The notes below the pieces were generated by a model. The model did no database searches. It had not been told where the DNA came from and saw only the letters and a list, made by a program, of their open reading frames with translations. Positions 16,744 to 23,897 of a stretch of 64,000 bases of DNA are shown here, in pieces; the first letter of the stretch is position 1, and every line of letters starts with the position of its first letter. Position numbers and translations under genes: made by a program. Source of the stretch: Ilumatobacter coccineus YM16-304 (lineage in GTDB: Bacteria; Actinomycetota; Acidimicrobiia; Acidimicrobiales; Ilumatobacteraceae); contig NC_020520.1 in NCBI RefSeq assembly GCF_000348785.1, forward strand, positions 4,526,001-4,590,000, given 5' to 3'.

Positions 16744-17388
16744 TCAGGCTGGCTGAGCAGCGAGTTCGCGCAGTATCGCCGTGTAGTTCTCGACGCCCTG
16801 CGCTCCGGTGACGAGATGCCGGCGGTCGAAGACCATCGACGGCACGCCACGGATGCCTTGCTCGATCCAGAAGTTCTGCTGCGCGCGGACGTCGGCGGCG
16901 AAACGCTGGTCGGTGAGCACGGCTCGCGCTTCCGACGCATCGAGGCCGACTTCCCCGGCGATGTCGGCGAGCACGGCGACGTCCGACAGGTCACGCCCGT
17001 CGGTGAAGTGGGCGGTGAACAGCGCCATCTTCAGGTCGTGCTTGCGGCCCTGTTCGTCGGCCCAGTGCAGCAACTGGTGCGTGTTGAACGTGTTGTGCAT
17101 GCGCGTGTGGTCGGTGAAGCGGAACTCGAAGCCGAGGTCGGCACCGAGGTCGGTCATCTGCCGGCGACTCTGCGCCGACTGCTCTGGTGTCGAGCCGTAC
17201 TTCTCGGCGATGTGCTCGGTCATGTCCTGGCCTTCGGCCGGCATCTCGGGATTGAGTTCGAAGGGATGCCAGTGGATGACGTGGTCGGTGCCGGTGTCGT
17301 CGAGGGCCTGCTGGAGTTGGCGGTAGCCGATGATGCACCAGGGGCACATCACGTCGGAGACGATGTCGATTCGCAGTGGCGTGGTCAT
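16744..17388 (-). CDS. DsbA-family oxidoreductase, FrnE-like
   Basis: 214 residues of a thioredoxin-fold protein with the active site MCPWC near residue 15 and the cis-Pro region IRGVPSMVFDRR near residue 185. There is no signal peptide, so this is a cytoplasmic FrnE-like thiol oxidoreductase and not a periplasmic DsbA. AAGGAA sits before the ATG at 17388; the longer frame upstream is a His/Thr-rich repeat and not credible. It lies downstream of the AhpD-like gene in the same direction, and a role in handling oxidised thiols fits that partner. Confidence 0.88.
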   Translation of the reverse strand: MTTPLRIDIVSDVMCPWCIIGYRQLQQALDDTGTDHVIHWHPFELNPEMPAEGQDMTEHIAEKYGSTPEQSAQSRRQMTDLGADLGFEFRFTDHTRMHNTFNTHQLLHWADEQGRKHDLKMALFTAHFTDGRDLSDVAVLADIAGEVGLDASEARAVLTDQRFAADVRAQQNFWIEQGIRGVPSMVFDRRHLVTGAQGVENYTAILRELAAQPA

Positions 17389-17497
17389 GTGAGTTCCTTC
17401 GTGGTCGGCAACGACTGGCGAGGCGGCGATGGTGGTGGTGGTGGCGGCGGTGCGGTGTTGATGAATGGTCGTGCGGTGTTGATGCATGGTGACGCGG

Positions 17498-17540
17498 TCG
17501 CGGCTCGGAGCCCGGGGGGGGCGGTGGCCCCGAGCCGCGA
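17498..17540 (-). terminator. Strong hairpin between AhpD-like and FrnE-like genes
   Basis: An 11-bp perfect stem (TCGCGGCTCGG at 17498-17508 with its complement at 17530-17540) encloses a loop containing eight consecutive G. It starts 4 bases beyond the AhpD-like stop, so it could terminate or attenuate that transcript before the FrnE-like gene. Two near-identical 21-base units (about 17447-17490) follow. Confidence 0.5.
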
Positions 17541-17544
17541 GCGG

Positions 17545-18108
17545 TCACGCGTCGACGGCGGCTCGCTCCCAGGCGAACTTCTGGAACGCCGGGTCGATCG
17601 GGGTCTTCGCGAAGTGGTTGGTGTAGTTCGACATCAGCTTCTGTGCGGTGCCGAGGATCACTTCCAAGATGTTGGTCTGCGTGAAGCCGGCGTCCAGGAA
17701 GGCCTGTGTATCCGCATCGCTGACGAATCCACGGTGACGGATGACGTTCAGGGTGAAGGTGCGGAGCGCTTCGAGCTTGGCGGTCGGGAGGGGCGTCTCG
17801 TTGCGAAGTGCGTCGGTGATCGCGTCGTCGACCTTCATCATCTTGGCGATGGCGGTGTGCGCCGGGACGCAGTAGTGGCAGTTCTGCTCGACGTTGGCGG
17901 TCTGCCACACGACGGTCTTCTCCTCGTCGGTGAGCGTGGTCGCCATGAACTGCTGGTGGGCGAAGTTGTACGTGGCGAGCAAGCCGGGGGCGTCGGCCAT
18001 CACGGCGTGCAGTCCGGGGATGCGGCCGTTGTTCTTGAGCGACGTTTCGAGGAGCTCCTTGGAGCCTTCGGGGGCGGTGTCGATCGTGTGGTGCGTGAAC
18101 TCGGTCAT
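17545..18108 (-). CDS. Carboxymuconolactone decarboxylase/AhpD-like peroxidase
   Basis: 187 residues. The AhpD-type redox site is EQNCHYCVPAHTAI near residues 74-87, with the CxxC and downstream His needed for peroxidase activity. The rest is all-helical, as expected for the AhpD fold. These proteins reduce peroxides or act as thiol-disulfide relays. AAGGA precedes the ATG. It is divergent from a TetR gene at 18327 and upstream of the FrnE-like gene, which suggests a small regulated redox-stress unit. Confidence 0.88.
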   Translation of the reverse strand: MTEFTHHTIDTAPEGSKELLETSLKNNGRIPGLHAVMADAPGLLATYNFAHQQFMATTLTDEEKTVVWQTANVEQNCHYCVPAHTAIAKMMKVDDAITDALRNETPLPTAKLEALRTFTLNVIRHRGFVSDADTQAFLDAGFTQTNILEVILGTAQKLMSNYTNHFAKTPIDPAFQKFAWERAAVDA

Positions 18109-18210
18109 GGGGGGGTGTCCTTCTGCTTCCGGGTGAGTCGTGGTCGAGTCGAACGACGGTGACGTGGTCGTTGTCGATGACGTCGGCCTTGTCGACGTCG
18201 TTCGATCTAT

Positions 18211-18246
18211 TTTGGAATGCGTGATACTGTAACAAGCGTTTCCAAA
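18211..18246. promoter_or_regulatory. Divergent promoter with inverted repeat (AhpD-like/TetR)
   Basis: TTTGGAA (18211-18217) and TTCCAAA (18240-18246) form a 7-bp inverted repeat with a 22-base spacer. At its centre TACTGT on the plus strand (18225-18230) and TACAGT on the minus strand (18231-18226) are overlapping -10 candidates for the two divergent genes. The stretch is AT-rich against its surroundings. This is a natural binding place for the adjacent TetR protein. Confidence 0.5.
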
Positions 18247-18326
18247 TAACCAACCCGCGACGAACGACGTCGCTCACGTCACCTCGGCGCACCGATCAGC
18301 CCTCGCCACCTAAACTGGAACACGAG

Positions 18327-18992
18327 ATGCAGAACAACGCCGACACCGTGACCGCCGACGAGCGCAGCGCGACACGTCGGCGCGCACCCGGAGGCGGACG
18401 CAAGAAGACCTTCGATCCCGACGTCGTGCTCGGTCAGGCGCTCGACGTCTTCTGGGAGCACGGGTACGCCGACACGACCACCCGGCTGCTCGAAGACGAA
18501 CTCGGCCTCAAGGCGTCGAGCATCTACAACGCGTTCGGGTCGAAGGGCGAGCTGCTCGACGCTGCGGTCGCCCAGTACCTCCAGCGCCTCGATCGCGAGA
18601 TTCTCACGCCACTGCGCACCGCCGACGACCCGCTCGACGGCCTCGATCAACTCATCCACGCCGTGTCGATCGGCATCGACGGCGAACATCGATCGGGCTG
18701 TCTGATCGTGTCGCTGCTCACCGAGAACGCGGCGCGCGACCCGGCGCTCACCGCGCACACCGACGCCTACATGGCGGCACTTCGCAGCGAGCTCACCGAC
18801 ACGCTCGAACGGGCGGTCGACGCGGGTCTCATTCCTGCCGACACCGTCGCCGAGCGGATCGAGTTGCTCACGACCGCCATTCTCGGCATCAACGCCGCGG
18901 CCCGCGGTCGACTCGGCCCCGACACGGTCGAGGCGATGGCCGACTCGGTGCGCGCCCAGATCGCCCGCTGGCGTCTCACGCCTGCCGACTGA
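18327..18992 (+). CDS. TetR-family transcription regulator
   Basis: 221 residues. The helix-turn-helix covers about residues 31-78, including ALDVFWEHGYADTTTRLLEDELGLKASSIYNAF in pieces typical of TetR proteins, then a helical ligand domain of the TetR_C type. It has a basic N-terminal extension. It is divergent from the AhpD-like gene, and the shared region holds an inverted repeat, so autorepression together with control of the AhpD/FrnE pair is likely. The ligand is unknown. TAAACT lies 10 bases before the ATG. Confidence 0.88.
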   Translation: MQNNADTVTADERSATRRRAPGGGRKKTFDPDVVLGQALDVFWEHGYADTTTRLLEDELGLKASSIYNAFGSKGELLDAAVAQYLQRLDREILTPLRTADDPLDGLDQLIHAVSIGIDGEHRSGCLIVSLLTENAARDPALTAHTDAYMAALRSELTDTLERAVDAGLIPADTVAERIELLTTAILGINAAARGRLGPDTVEAMADSVRAQIARWRLTPAD

Positions 18993-19049
18993 TCAACCGG
19001 CGAACACGCCGGATCGGGCTCGACCGACGGCACGCGACAGAATGCGTCG

Positions 19050-19712
19050 ATGGACGCGTTGACCTCTCCGACCTGGTTCATCGACTCCGAGAGCCCCGAG
19101 GTCGCGACGTTCGTCGAACGAACCCTCAATCGCAAGGACGCCGCCCTCGGCCCGGTTGCCGACGACCCGACGGAGCGGGCCGTCGCCCTGTTCCTCGCCG
19201 TGCGTGACGGCATCCGCTACGACCCGTACGACGTGTCGAGGGAGCCCGGCGACTACCGAGCGAGCGCCATCGCCGGCGGATCACCGAACTGGTGCGTGCC
19301 CAAGGCCGTGCTGCTCACGGCGGCGGCACGTCACGTCGGCATCCCGGCCCGACTCGGATTCGCCGACGTCCGCAACCACCTCACCAGCGAGAAGCTGAGT
19401 GACACGATGGGCACCGACCTGTTCGCCTGGCACGGCTACAGCGAGCTCCTGCTCGGCGAGCGGTGGTTCAAGGTCAGCTCAGCGTTCAACATCGAACTGT
19501 GCCGCAAGGTCGGCACAAAGGTGCTCGACTTCGACGGCACCGACGACGCGCTGATGCACCCGTACGACGAGGCGGGCCATCGGCACATGGAGTACGTCGA
19601 GCAGCGCGGCAGCTACGACGATCTTCCGCTCGACGCGATCTTCGCCGACTTCGACGAGCTCTACGGCGACTTCGGATCGGGCAGCCCCGCCGGCGACGAC
19701 GTCTTCGGCTGA
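19050..19712 (+). CDS. Transglutaminase-like protein
   Basis: 220 residues. The papain-like transglutaminase triad is suggested by Cys in SPNWCVPKAVLL, His in LFAWHGYSEL and a following Asp/Asn in KVSSAFNIELC. No signal peptide or membrane segment is present, so it is probably cytoplasmic. Such small stand-alone proteins are usually uncharacterised proteases or amidases. CAGAAT lies 6 bases before the ATG, close to the leaderless pattern used here. It stands alone between a TetR gene and the convergent RskA gene. Confidence 0.8.
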   Translation: MDALTSPTWFIDSESPEVATFVERTLNRKDAALGPVADDPTERAVALFLAVRDGIRYDPYDVSREPGDYRASAIAGGSPNWCVPKAVLLTAAARHVGIPARLGFADVRNHLTSEKLSDTMGTDLFAWHGYSELLLGERWFKVSSAFNIELCRKVGTKVLDFDGTDDALMHPYDEAGHRHMEYVEQRGSYDDLPLDAIFADFDELYGDFGSGSPAGDDVFG

Positions 19713-19771
19713 CGCCGTTCGGCCGCGCTCGCCGACTCGCGCCGACTCAACGCGGCGACCGGCTCGTCCGG

Positions 19772-20425
19772 TCAGGCGGTGGTGAGCTGGCCGCGGAGGA
19801 TCGAGCGGCCGGAGTGCGTCGGGTCGCCGTCACGAGGCTCGATGCTGATGTCGACCACCGAGTAGACGCTCGGGTCGTAGCCGTCCGGCACGACGAGGGG
19901 GGCGTCGGTGCCGGGTTCGTATTCGCCGAGCGACACGAGGTCGACGACCGCGCCGGTTTCGTCGGCTTCGATCAGCCAGAACTCGAGGTCGGCATCGGTG
20001 CCGATGTCGGCGGGCAGGCTCGCCTCGTCGACGACGATGGCGGGTCCGGCGTCGTCGTCGACGAGCGAGACCTGGGCCGAGGTGCCGTTGCCCAGCGGGT
20101 CGAAGCTCACGGGGTCGAACTCGAGGACGGCGGTGGCGACCACATCGTCGTCGCCGTCGTCTTGCATCGAGACCAGCGCGACACCGCCGAGGCCGACCAC
20201 GGCGACGGCGGCCGCGGCGACCGAGAGGATCGATCGGCGCCGGTTGCGTCGTTCGTCGAGCGACACGACCGGGGCGGTCGTGTCGGCCGCGACGGCGGTC
20301 GAGATCGAGGCCCACACATCGGCGGGGGGCTCCATCAGTTCCAGGTCGGCGGGATCGAGCTCACGGAGCAGCGCTTCGATGTCGGCAAGTTCTTCGCTGT
20401 CACCGGCGATCGAGTTGTCAGACAT
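19772..20425 (-). CDS. rskA: Anti-sigma factor, RskA-like
   Basis: 217 residues. A cytoplasmic N-terminal domain rich in Asp/Glu/Leu (residues 1-60) is followed by one membrane segment (about 64-87, after NRRRS) and an extracytoplasmic C-terminal beta domain of the RskA type. There is no zinc-binding HxxxCxxC motif, as expected for RskA. The ATG overlaps the end of the sigma-factor gene by 8 bases, the usual sign of a sigma/anti-sigma pair. It should hold the sigma factor at the membrane until regulated proteolysis releases it. Confidence 0.82.
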   Translation of the reverse strand: MSDNSIAGDSEELADIEALLRELDPADLELMEPPADVWASISTAVAADTTAPVVSLDERRNRRRSILSVAAAAVAVVGLGGVALVSMQDDGDDDVVATAVLEFDPVSFDPLGNGTSAQVSLVDDDAGPAIVVDEASLPADIGTDADLEFWLIEADETGAVVDLVSLGEYEPGTDAPLVVPDGYDPSVYSVVDISIEPRDGDPTHSGRSILRGQLTTA

Positions 20426-21050
20426 TGCTGGGCTCCAGGCGTTCACGGATCTTCGACAGACCCCGTCGGATGTCGCTCTTGATCGTGCCGAGCGGGAGCC
20501 CGGTGCGTTCGGCGATCTCGTTGTGCGTCAGGTCGTGGATGTAGGCGAGTTCGATGACTTCCCGGGCTCGCTCGGGAAGTGCGCCGAGTGCGTCGGCGAC
20601 GAGCAAGCGATCGGCGAGGCGATCGACCGGGGGTTCGGCACCGTCGCTCGACCACTCGGGCAGTTCGTCCGCTCGGCGGTCGGCGTGACGGCGCTCACCT
20701 CGCAGGTGGTCGATGACCCGCCGCTTCGTGATCCCGACCAACCAGGCCGGCAGCGAGCCGCGGGTCGGGTCGAACTGGTCACGAGCCCGCCAGGCGCTCA
20801 CGAAGACATCTTGCGTGACTTCCTTGGCGGCTTCGGCGCCGAGCGACCGGCGACAGATCGAGTAGACGAGCGATCCGTGAGCGTCGTAGGCGTCTCGGAG
20901 CGCGGTCTCCCCGGCAGCGAAGGCGCTGGCGGGTGTCTCGGCCTGGGCTCGTTGGCGAACTCGGGGCACGGGCTGATCGTATCGGCACGGGTCGAGACGA
21001 ATCTCGGAACGTGGGGAGTCGATCAGCGCTGCAGCGTTCATGGTGTCCAT
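20418..21050 (-). CDS. sigK: ECF sigma factor, SigK-like
   Basis: About 210 residues. Region 2 is clear (VYSICRRSLGAEAAKEVTQDVF through WLVGITKRRVIDHLR in pieces), and region 4 contains LPERAREVIELAY and GLPLGTIKSDIRRGL. The start is uncertain: ATG at 21050 or 21041, or GTG at 21101. I prefer 21050 because the GTG sits inside an 11-base motif shared with the fasciclin promoter. The gene is coupled to rskA and follows the fasciclin lipoprotein gene in the same direction. In mycobacteria SigK controls the fasciclin proteins MPT70/MPT83, so a conserved regulon is likely. Confidence 0.85.
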   Translation of the reverse strand: MDTMNAAALIDSPRSEIRLDPCRYDQPVPRVRQRAQAETPASAFAAGETALRDAYDAHGSLVYSICRRSLGAEAAKEVTQDVFVSAWRARDQFDPTRGSLPAWLVGITKRRVIDHLRGERRHADRRADELPEWSSDGAEPPVDRLADRLLVADALGALPERAREVIELAYIHDLTHNEIAERTGLPLGTIKSDIRRGLSKIRERLEPSNV

Positions 21051-21178
21051 CGAGGGGAGGGTTGACAAGGGATACGGAGCGACGAGTGCGTTCGGATGCA
21101 CTCACACTCTGGAGGTCATCGCGCCGGTGACGGGCGCCGGAGGGGAGAAGCCGGCGCCCGTCACGTGCGTGGGGGGAT

Positions 21179-22726
21179 TCAGCTGCTCGGGATGAGCACG
21201 GTGTCGATGACGTGGATGACGCCGTTGCTGGCGTCGACGTCGACCGCGGTGACCGTGGCGTCGTTGACCATCACGACGTCACCGTCGACGCTGATCTCGA
21301 CCGAGGCACCGTTGACGGTCTCGACCGACTCACCATCGAGGGTCACGACGGTCTCGGCGAGCACCTCACCCGGAACGACGTGGTACGTGAGCACCGACGT
21401 CAGCAGCTCGGTGTCGGCGAGCAGTTCCTCGGCGGTCAGACCAAGATCCGACAGCAGCGCCGCAAAGGCGTCGTCGGTCGGAGCGAACACCGTGAACGGG
21501 CCTTCGCTGCTCAGCGTCTCGACCAGACCGGCGGCCTGAACGGCAGCGACCAGCGTGGTGAAGCTGCCGGCCTCGACAGCAACGTCGACGATCGTGCCCG
21601 GCTCATCGGCCATGGCATCTTCTTCCATCGCGTCCTCTTCCATGGCGTCGTCCGCCGGCGGGAGCAGGACACTGTCGATGACGTGGATGACACCGTTGCT
21701 GGCGTCGACGTCGACCGCGGTGACCGTGGCGTCGTTGACCATCACGACGTCACCGTCGACGCTGATCTCGACCGAGGCACCGTTGACGGTCTCGACCGAC
21801 TCACCATCGAGGGTCACGACGGTCTCGGCGAGCACCTCACCGGGAACGACGTGGTACGTGAGCACCGACGTCAGCAGCTCGGTGTCGGCGAGCAGTTCCT
21901 GGGCGGTCAGACCAAGATCCGACAGCAGCGCCGCAAAGGCGTCGTCGGTCGGAGCGAACACCGTGAACGGGCCTTCGCTGCTCAGCGTCTCGACCAGACC
22001 GGCGGCCTGAACGGCAGCGACCAGCGTGGTGAAGCTGCCGGCCTCGACAGCAACGTCGACGATCGTGCCCGGCTCATCGGCCATGGCATCTTCTTCCATC
22101 GCGTCCTCTTCCATGGCGTCTTCCTCCATGGCATCGTCTTCCATGGCGTCTTCCTCCATGGCATCGTCGGCGGGCGGCAGCAGCACGGCGTCGAGCACGT
22201 GGATCACACCGTTGCTGGCCTCGATGTCGGTGGCGGTGACGTTGGCGTCGTTGACTTTGACGATGTCGCCGTCGACGCTGATCTCGACCGATGCGCCGTT
22301 GACGGTCTCGACCGACTCACCGTCGAGGGTGACGACGGTTTCGGCGAGCACTGCGCCGGGGACGACGTGGTAGGTGAGCACCGACGTCAGGAGGTCGGTG
22401 TCGGCGAGCAGCTCTTCGGCGGTGATGCCGAGGTCCGAGAGGAGTGCGGCGAACGCTTCGTCGGTGGGGGCGAACACGGTGAACGGACCCTCGCCGCTGA
22501 GCGTCTCGACCAGTCCGGCGGCTTCGACCGCGGCGACCAGGGTCGTGAAGCTGCCGGCCTCGACAGCGACGTCGACGATCGTGCCCGGGCCCTCTGCGAC
22601 TTCTTCGGCTTCCGTGGCGGGAGGCGCATCGGTGGCGACGCTGTCGTTGGAGTCGGAGCCGCACGCGGCGGCGACCATGCTGGCGGCGACGAGCGCCGGG
22701 AGAATCTTCTTCGTGCGGGATTTCAT
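21179..22726 (-). CDS. Three-domain fasciclin (FAS1) lipoprotein, MPT70/MPT83-like
   Basis: 515 residues. The signal peptide ends in a lipobox (VAAAC, Cys22). Three FAS1 domains follow, each beginning [14 protein letters not shown] and carrying [11 protein letters not shown]-type and TYHVVPG motifs with a VIHV(I/L)D end. Domains 2 and 3 are almost identical, while domain 1 has diverged. Domains are joined by acidic linkers built from DAMEE-type pentads. FAS1 proteins mediate surface adhesion. GGAGG lies 7 bases before the ATG at 22726. It sits directly upstream of sigK-rskA, which matches the known mycobacterial link between SigK and fasciclin proteins. Confidence 0.92.
   Translation of the reverse strand: MKSRTKKILPALVAASMVAAACGSDSNDSVATDAPPATEAEEVAEGPGTIVDVAVEAGSFTTLVAAVEAAGLVETLSGEGPFTVFAPTDEAFAALLSDLGITAEELLADTDLLTSVLTYHVVPGAVLAETVVTLDGESVETVNGASVEISVDGDIVKVNDANVTATDIEASNGVIHVLDAVLLPPADDAMEEDAMEDDAMEEDAMEEDAMEEDAMADEPGTIVDVAVEAGSFTTLVAAVQAAGLVETLSSEGPFTVFAPTDDAFAALLSDLGLTAQELLADTELLTSVLTYHVVPGEVLAETVVTLDGESVETVNGASVEISVDGDVVMVNDATVTAVDVDASNGVIHVIDSVLLPPADDAMEEDAMEEDAMADEPGTIVDVAVEAGSFTTLVAAVQAAGLVETLSSEGPFTVFAPTDDAFAALLSDLGLTAEELLADTELLTSVLTYHVVPGEVLAETVVTLDGESVETVNGASVEISVDGDVVMVNDATVTAVDVDASNGVIHVIDTVLIPSS
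21205..22123 (-). repeat. 471-base tandem duplication encoding FAS1 domains
   Basis: The stretch 21205-21652 recurs at 21676-22123, offset 471 bases (157 codons), with only a handful of base differences by eye. The third copy, further upstream in the coding direction, is clearly more diverged. The pattern indicates a recent duplication or ongoing gene conversion of the last two domains. Confidence 0.85.
22085..22165 (-). repeat. 15-base minisatellite encoding acidic linker
   Basis: Repeated CCATGGC(A/G)TC(T/G)TC-type units encode successive Asp-Ala-Met-Glu-Glu pentads between FAS1 domains 1 and 2. A shorter array lies between domains 2 and 3 near 21610-21655. Such arrays vary in copy number by slippage. 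Confidence 0.7.
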
Positions 22727-22760
22727 CGGGGACCTCCGAGGTCTCTCTGTAGGGGTGATG

Positions 22761-22797
22761 TCATTTAGTACGAAATGACCACCCCATTCGGATGCAC
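22761..22797 (-). promoter_or_regulatory. Promoter region of the fasciclin gene
   Basis: Two elements lie upstream of the ATG: a hairpin-like TCATTT-AGTACG-AAATGA (22761-22778), and on the minus strand GTGCATCCGAA (22797-22787), which is repeated exactly upstream of sigK (21101-21091). CCGAAT resembles the -10 of mycobacterial SigK promoters as I remember it. No convincing -35 was found at both sites. Confidence 0.45.
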
Positions 22798-22829
22798 AAT
22801 CCCAAAGATTTCTTTTCAACCGTCAACAC

Positions 22830-22923
22830 CGACGCCGCAAATCGTGTCCGACACCAATTGCGGAGACACACAAGAGGCGAACGCCACCACCGACGCCGGA
22901 ACTGGTGTCTGACACGAGTTGCG
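22830..22923. repeat. Pair of 33-base repeats with TGTC-N-GACA cores
   Basis: 22830-22862 and 22891-22923 match at 27 of 33 positions by eye, each with a small palindromic core (TGTCCGACA or TGTCTGACA) followed by a TTGCGG tail. They lie 61 bases apart in the gap between psuG and the fasciclin gene. Function is unknown; they look like dispersed palindromic elements. Confidence 0.55.
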
Positions 22924-22964
22924 GTGCGCGCGGCTTCGGTACGCGCCGGCTACAGCAAACGCGG

Positions 22965-23897
22965 TTACAGCGCGGCGTACTCGGTCGCGATCCGGGCGCC
23001 GAGCCGGGCGTTGTTGTTCACGAGGGCGATGTTGGCGACGAGGCTGGCACCGTCGGTGATCTCCACGATGCGACCGAGCAGGAAGGGCGTTGCCTCCTTG
23101 CCGTGGATCCCGAGTGCGTCCATGTCGGCCAGTGCCTGCTCGATGATCACACCGATCTCGTCGGCCGGGATCTCGTCGGCGACCGGGATCGGGTTGACCA
23201 CGGCGACACCGCCGTCGAGGCCGAGGCGCCACTTGGCGTCCATCAGCGCGGCGATCTCCGCCGGCGTGTCGAGTCGCGCCGGGGCTGCGTGTCCGCTGTT
23301 GCGCGAGAAGAACGACGGGAAGTCGTCGGTGCCGACGGCGACGACCGGCACGCCGAGCGTCTCGAGGGTTTCGAGCGTGAGCCCGATGTCGAGGATCGAC
23401 TTCACCCCGGCCGACACGACCGCGACGTTGGTCTGGGAGAGTTCGGTCAGGTCGGCACTGATGTCGAACGTCGTCTCTGCGCCGCGGTGCACGCCGCCGA
23501 GGCCGCCGGTCACGAACACCGAGATGCCGGCGAGTTGCGCCAGCCGCATCGTCGACGCGACGGTGGTCGCTCCGTGGGTGCGTTGCGACATCACGTACGG
23601 CAGGTCACGGATGCTGACCTTTGCGACGTCGGGGCTGGTGGCGAGGAGGTGGAGGTCGTCCTGCGACAACCCGACCCGGGGCCGGCCGTCGAGCACGGCG
23701 ATCGTGGCGGGGACGGCGCCGCCGTCGCGGACGATCCGCTCGACCTCGGTCGCCATCTCGACGTTCTGCGGGAACGGCATCCCGTGGCTGATGATGGTGC
23801 TCTCGAGCGCCACGACCGGCGTGCCGTCGTGCAGCGCCTGAGCGACTTCGTCGGTGAGTACGAGATCGGGGTGCGGGGTGGTCTGCGAGTCGGTCAT
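22965..23897 (-). CDS. psuG: Pseudouridine-5'-phosphate glycosidase
   Basis: 310 residues, the normal length of PsuG. It shows the family blocks VALESTIISHGMPFPQN, HGATTVASTM, FVTGGLGGVHRGAE, VSAGVKSILDIG and ALVNNNARLGA. The enzyme breaks the C-glycosidic bond of pseudouridine 5'-phosphate to uracil and ribose 5-phosphate, with a catalytic Lys and a bound metal. AAGGAG precedes the ATG. The ATG overlaps the stop of the kinase gene upstream (ATGA), so the two steps of pseudouridine salvage are made together. Confidence 0.94.
   Translation of the reverse strand: MTDSQTTPHPDLVLTDEVAQALHDGTPVVALESTIISHGMPFPQNVEMATEVERIVRDGGAVPATIAVLDGRPRVGLSQDDLHLLATSPDVAKVSIRDLPYVMSQRTHGATTVASTMRLAQLAGISVFVTGGLGGVHRGAETTFDISADLTELSQTNVAVVSAGVKSILDIGLTLETLETLGVPVVAVGTDDFPSFFSRNSGHAAPARLDTPAEIAALMDAKWRLGLDGGVAVVNPIPVADEIPADEIGVIIEQALADMDALGIHGKEATPFLLGRIVEITDGASLVANIALVNNNARLGARIATEYAAL

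Noticed and set aside
21600-22170. CRISPR-like repeated pattern
   Set aside because: Repeats are in-frame coding linkers and duplicated FAS1 domains without unique spacers.
21212-22768. 518-codon plus-strand frame over the fasciclin gene, rich in His/Asp/Val repeats
   Set aside because: Exact antisense of the repeated FAS1 domains; the minus strand has a lipobox, ribosome site and family motifs.
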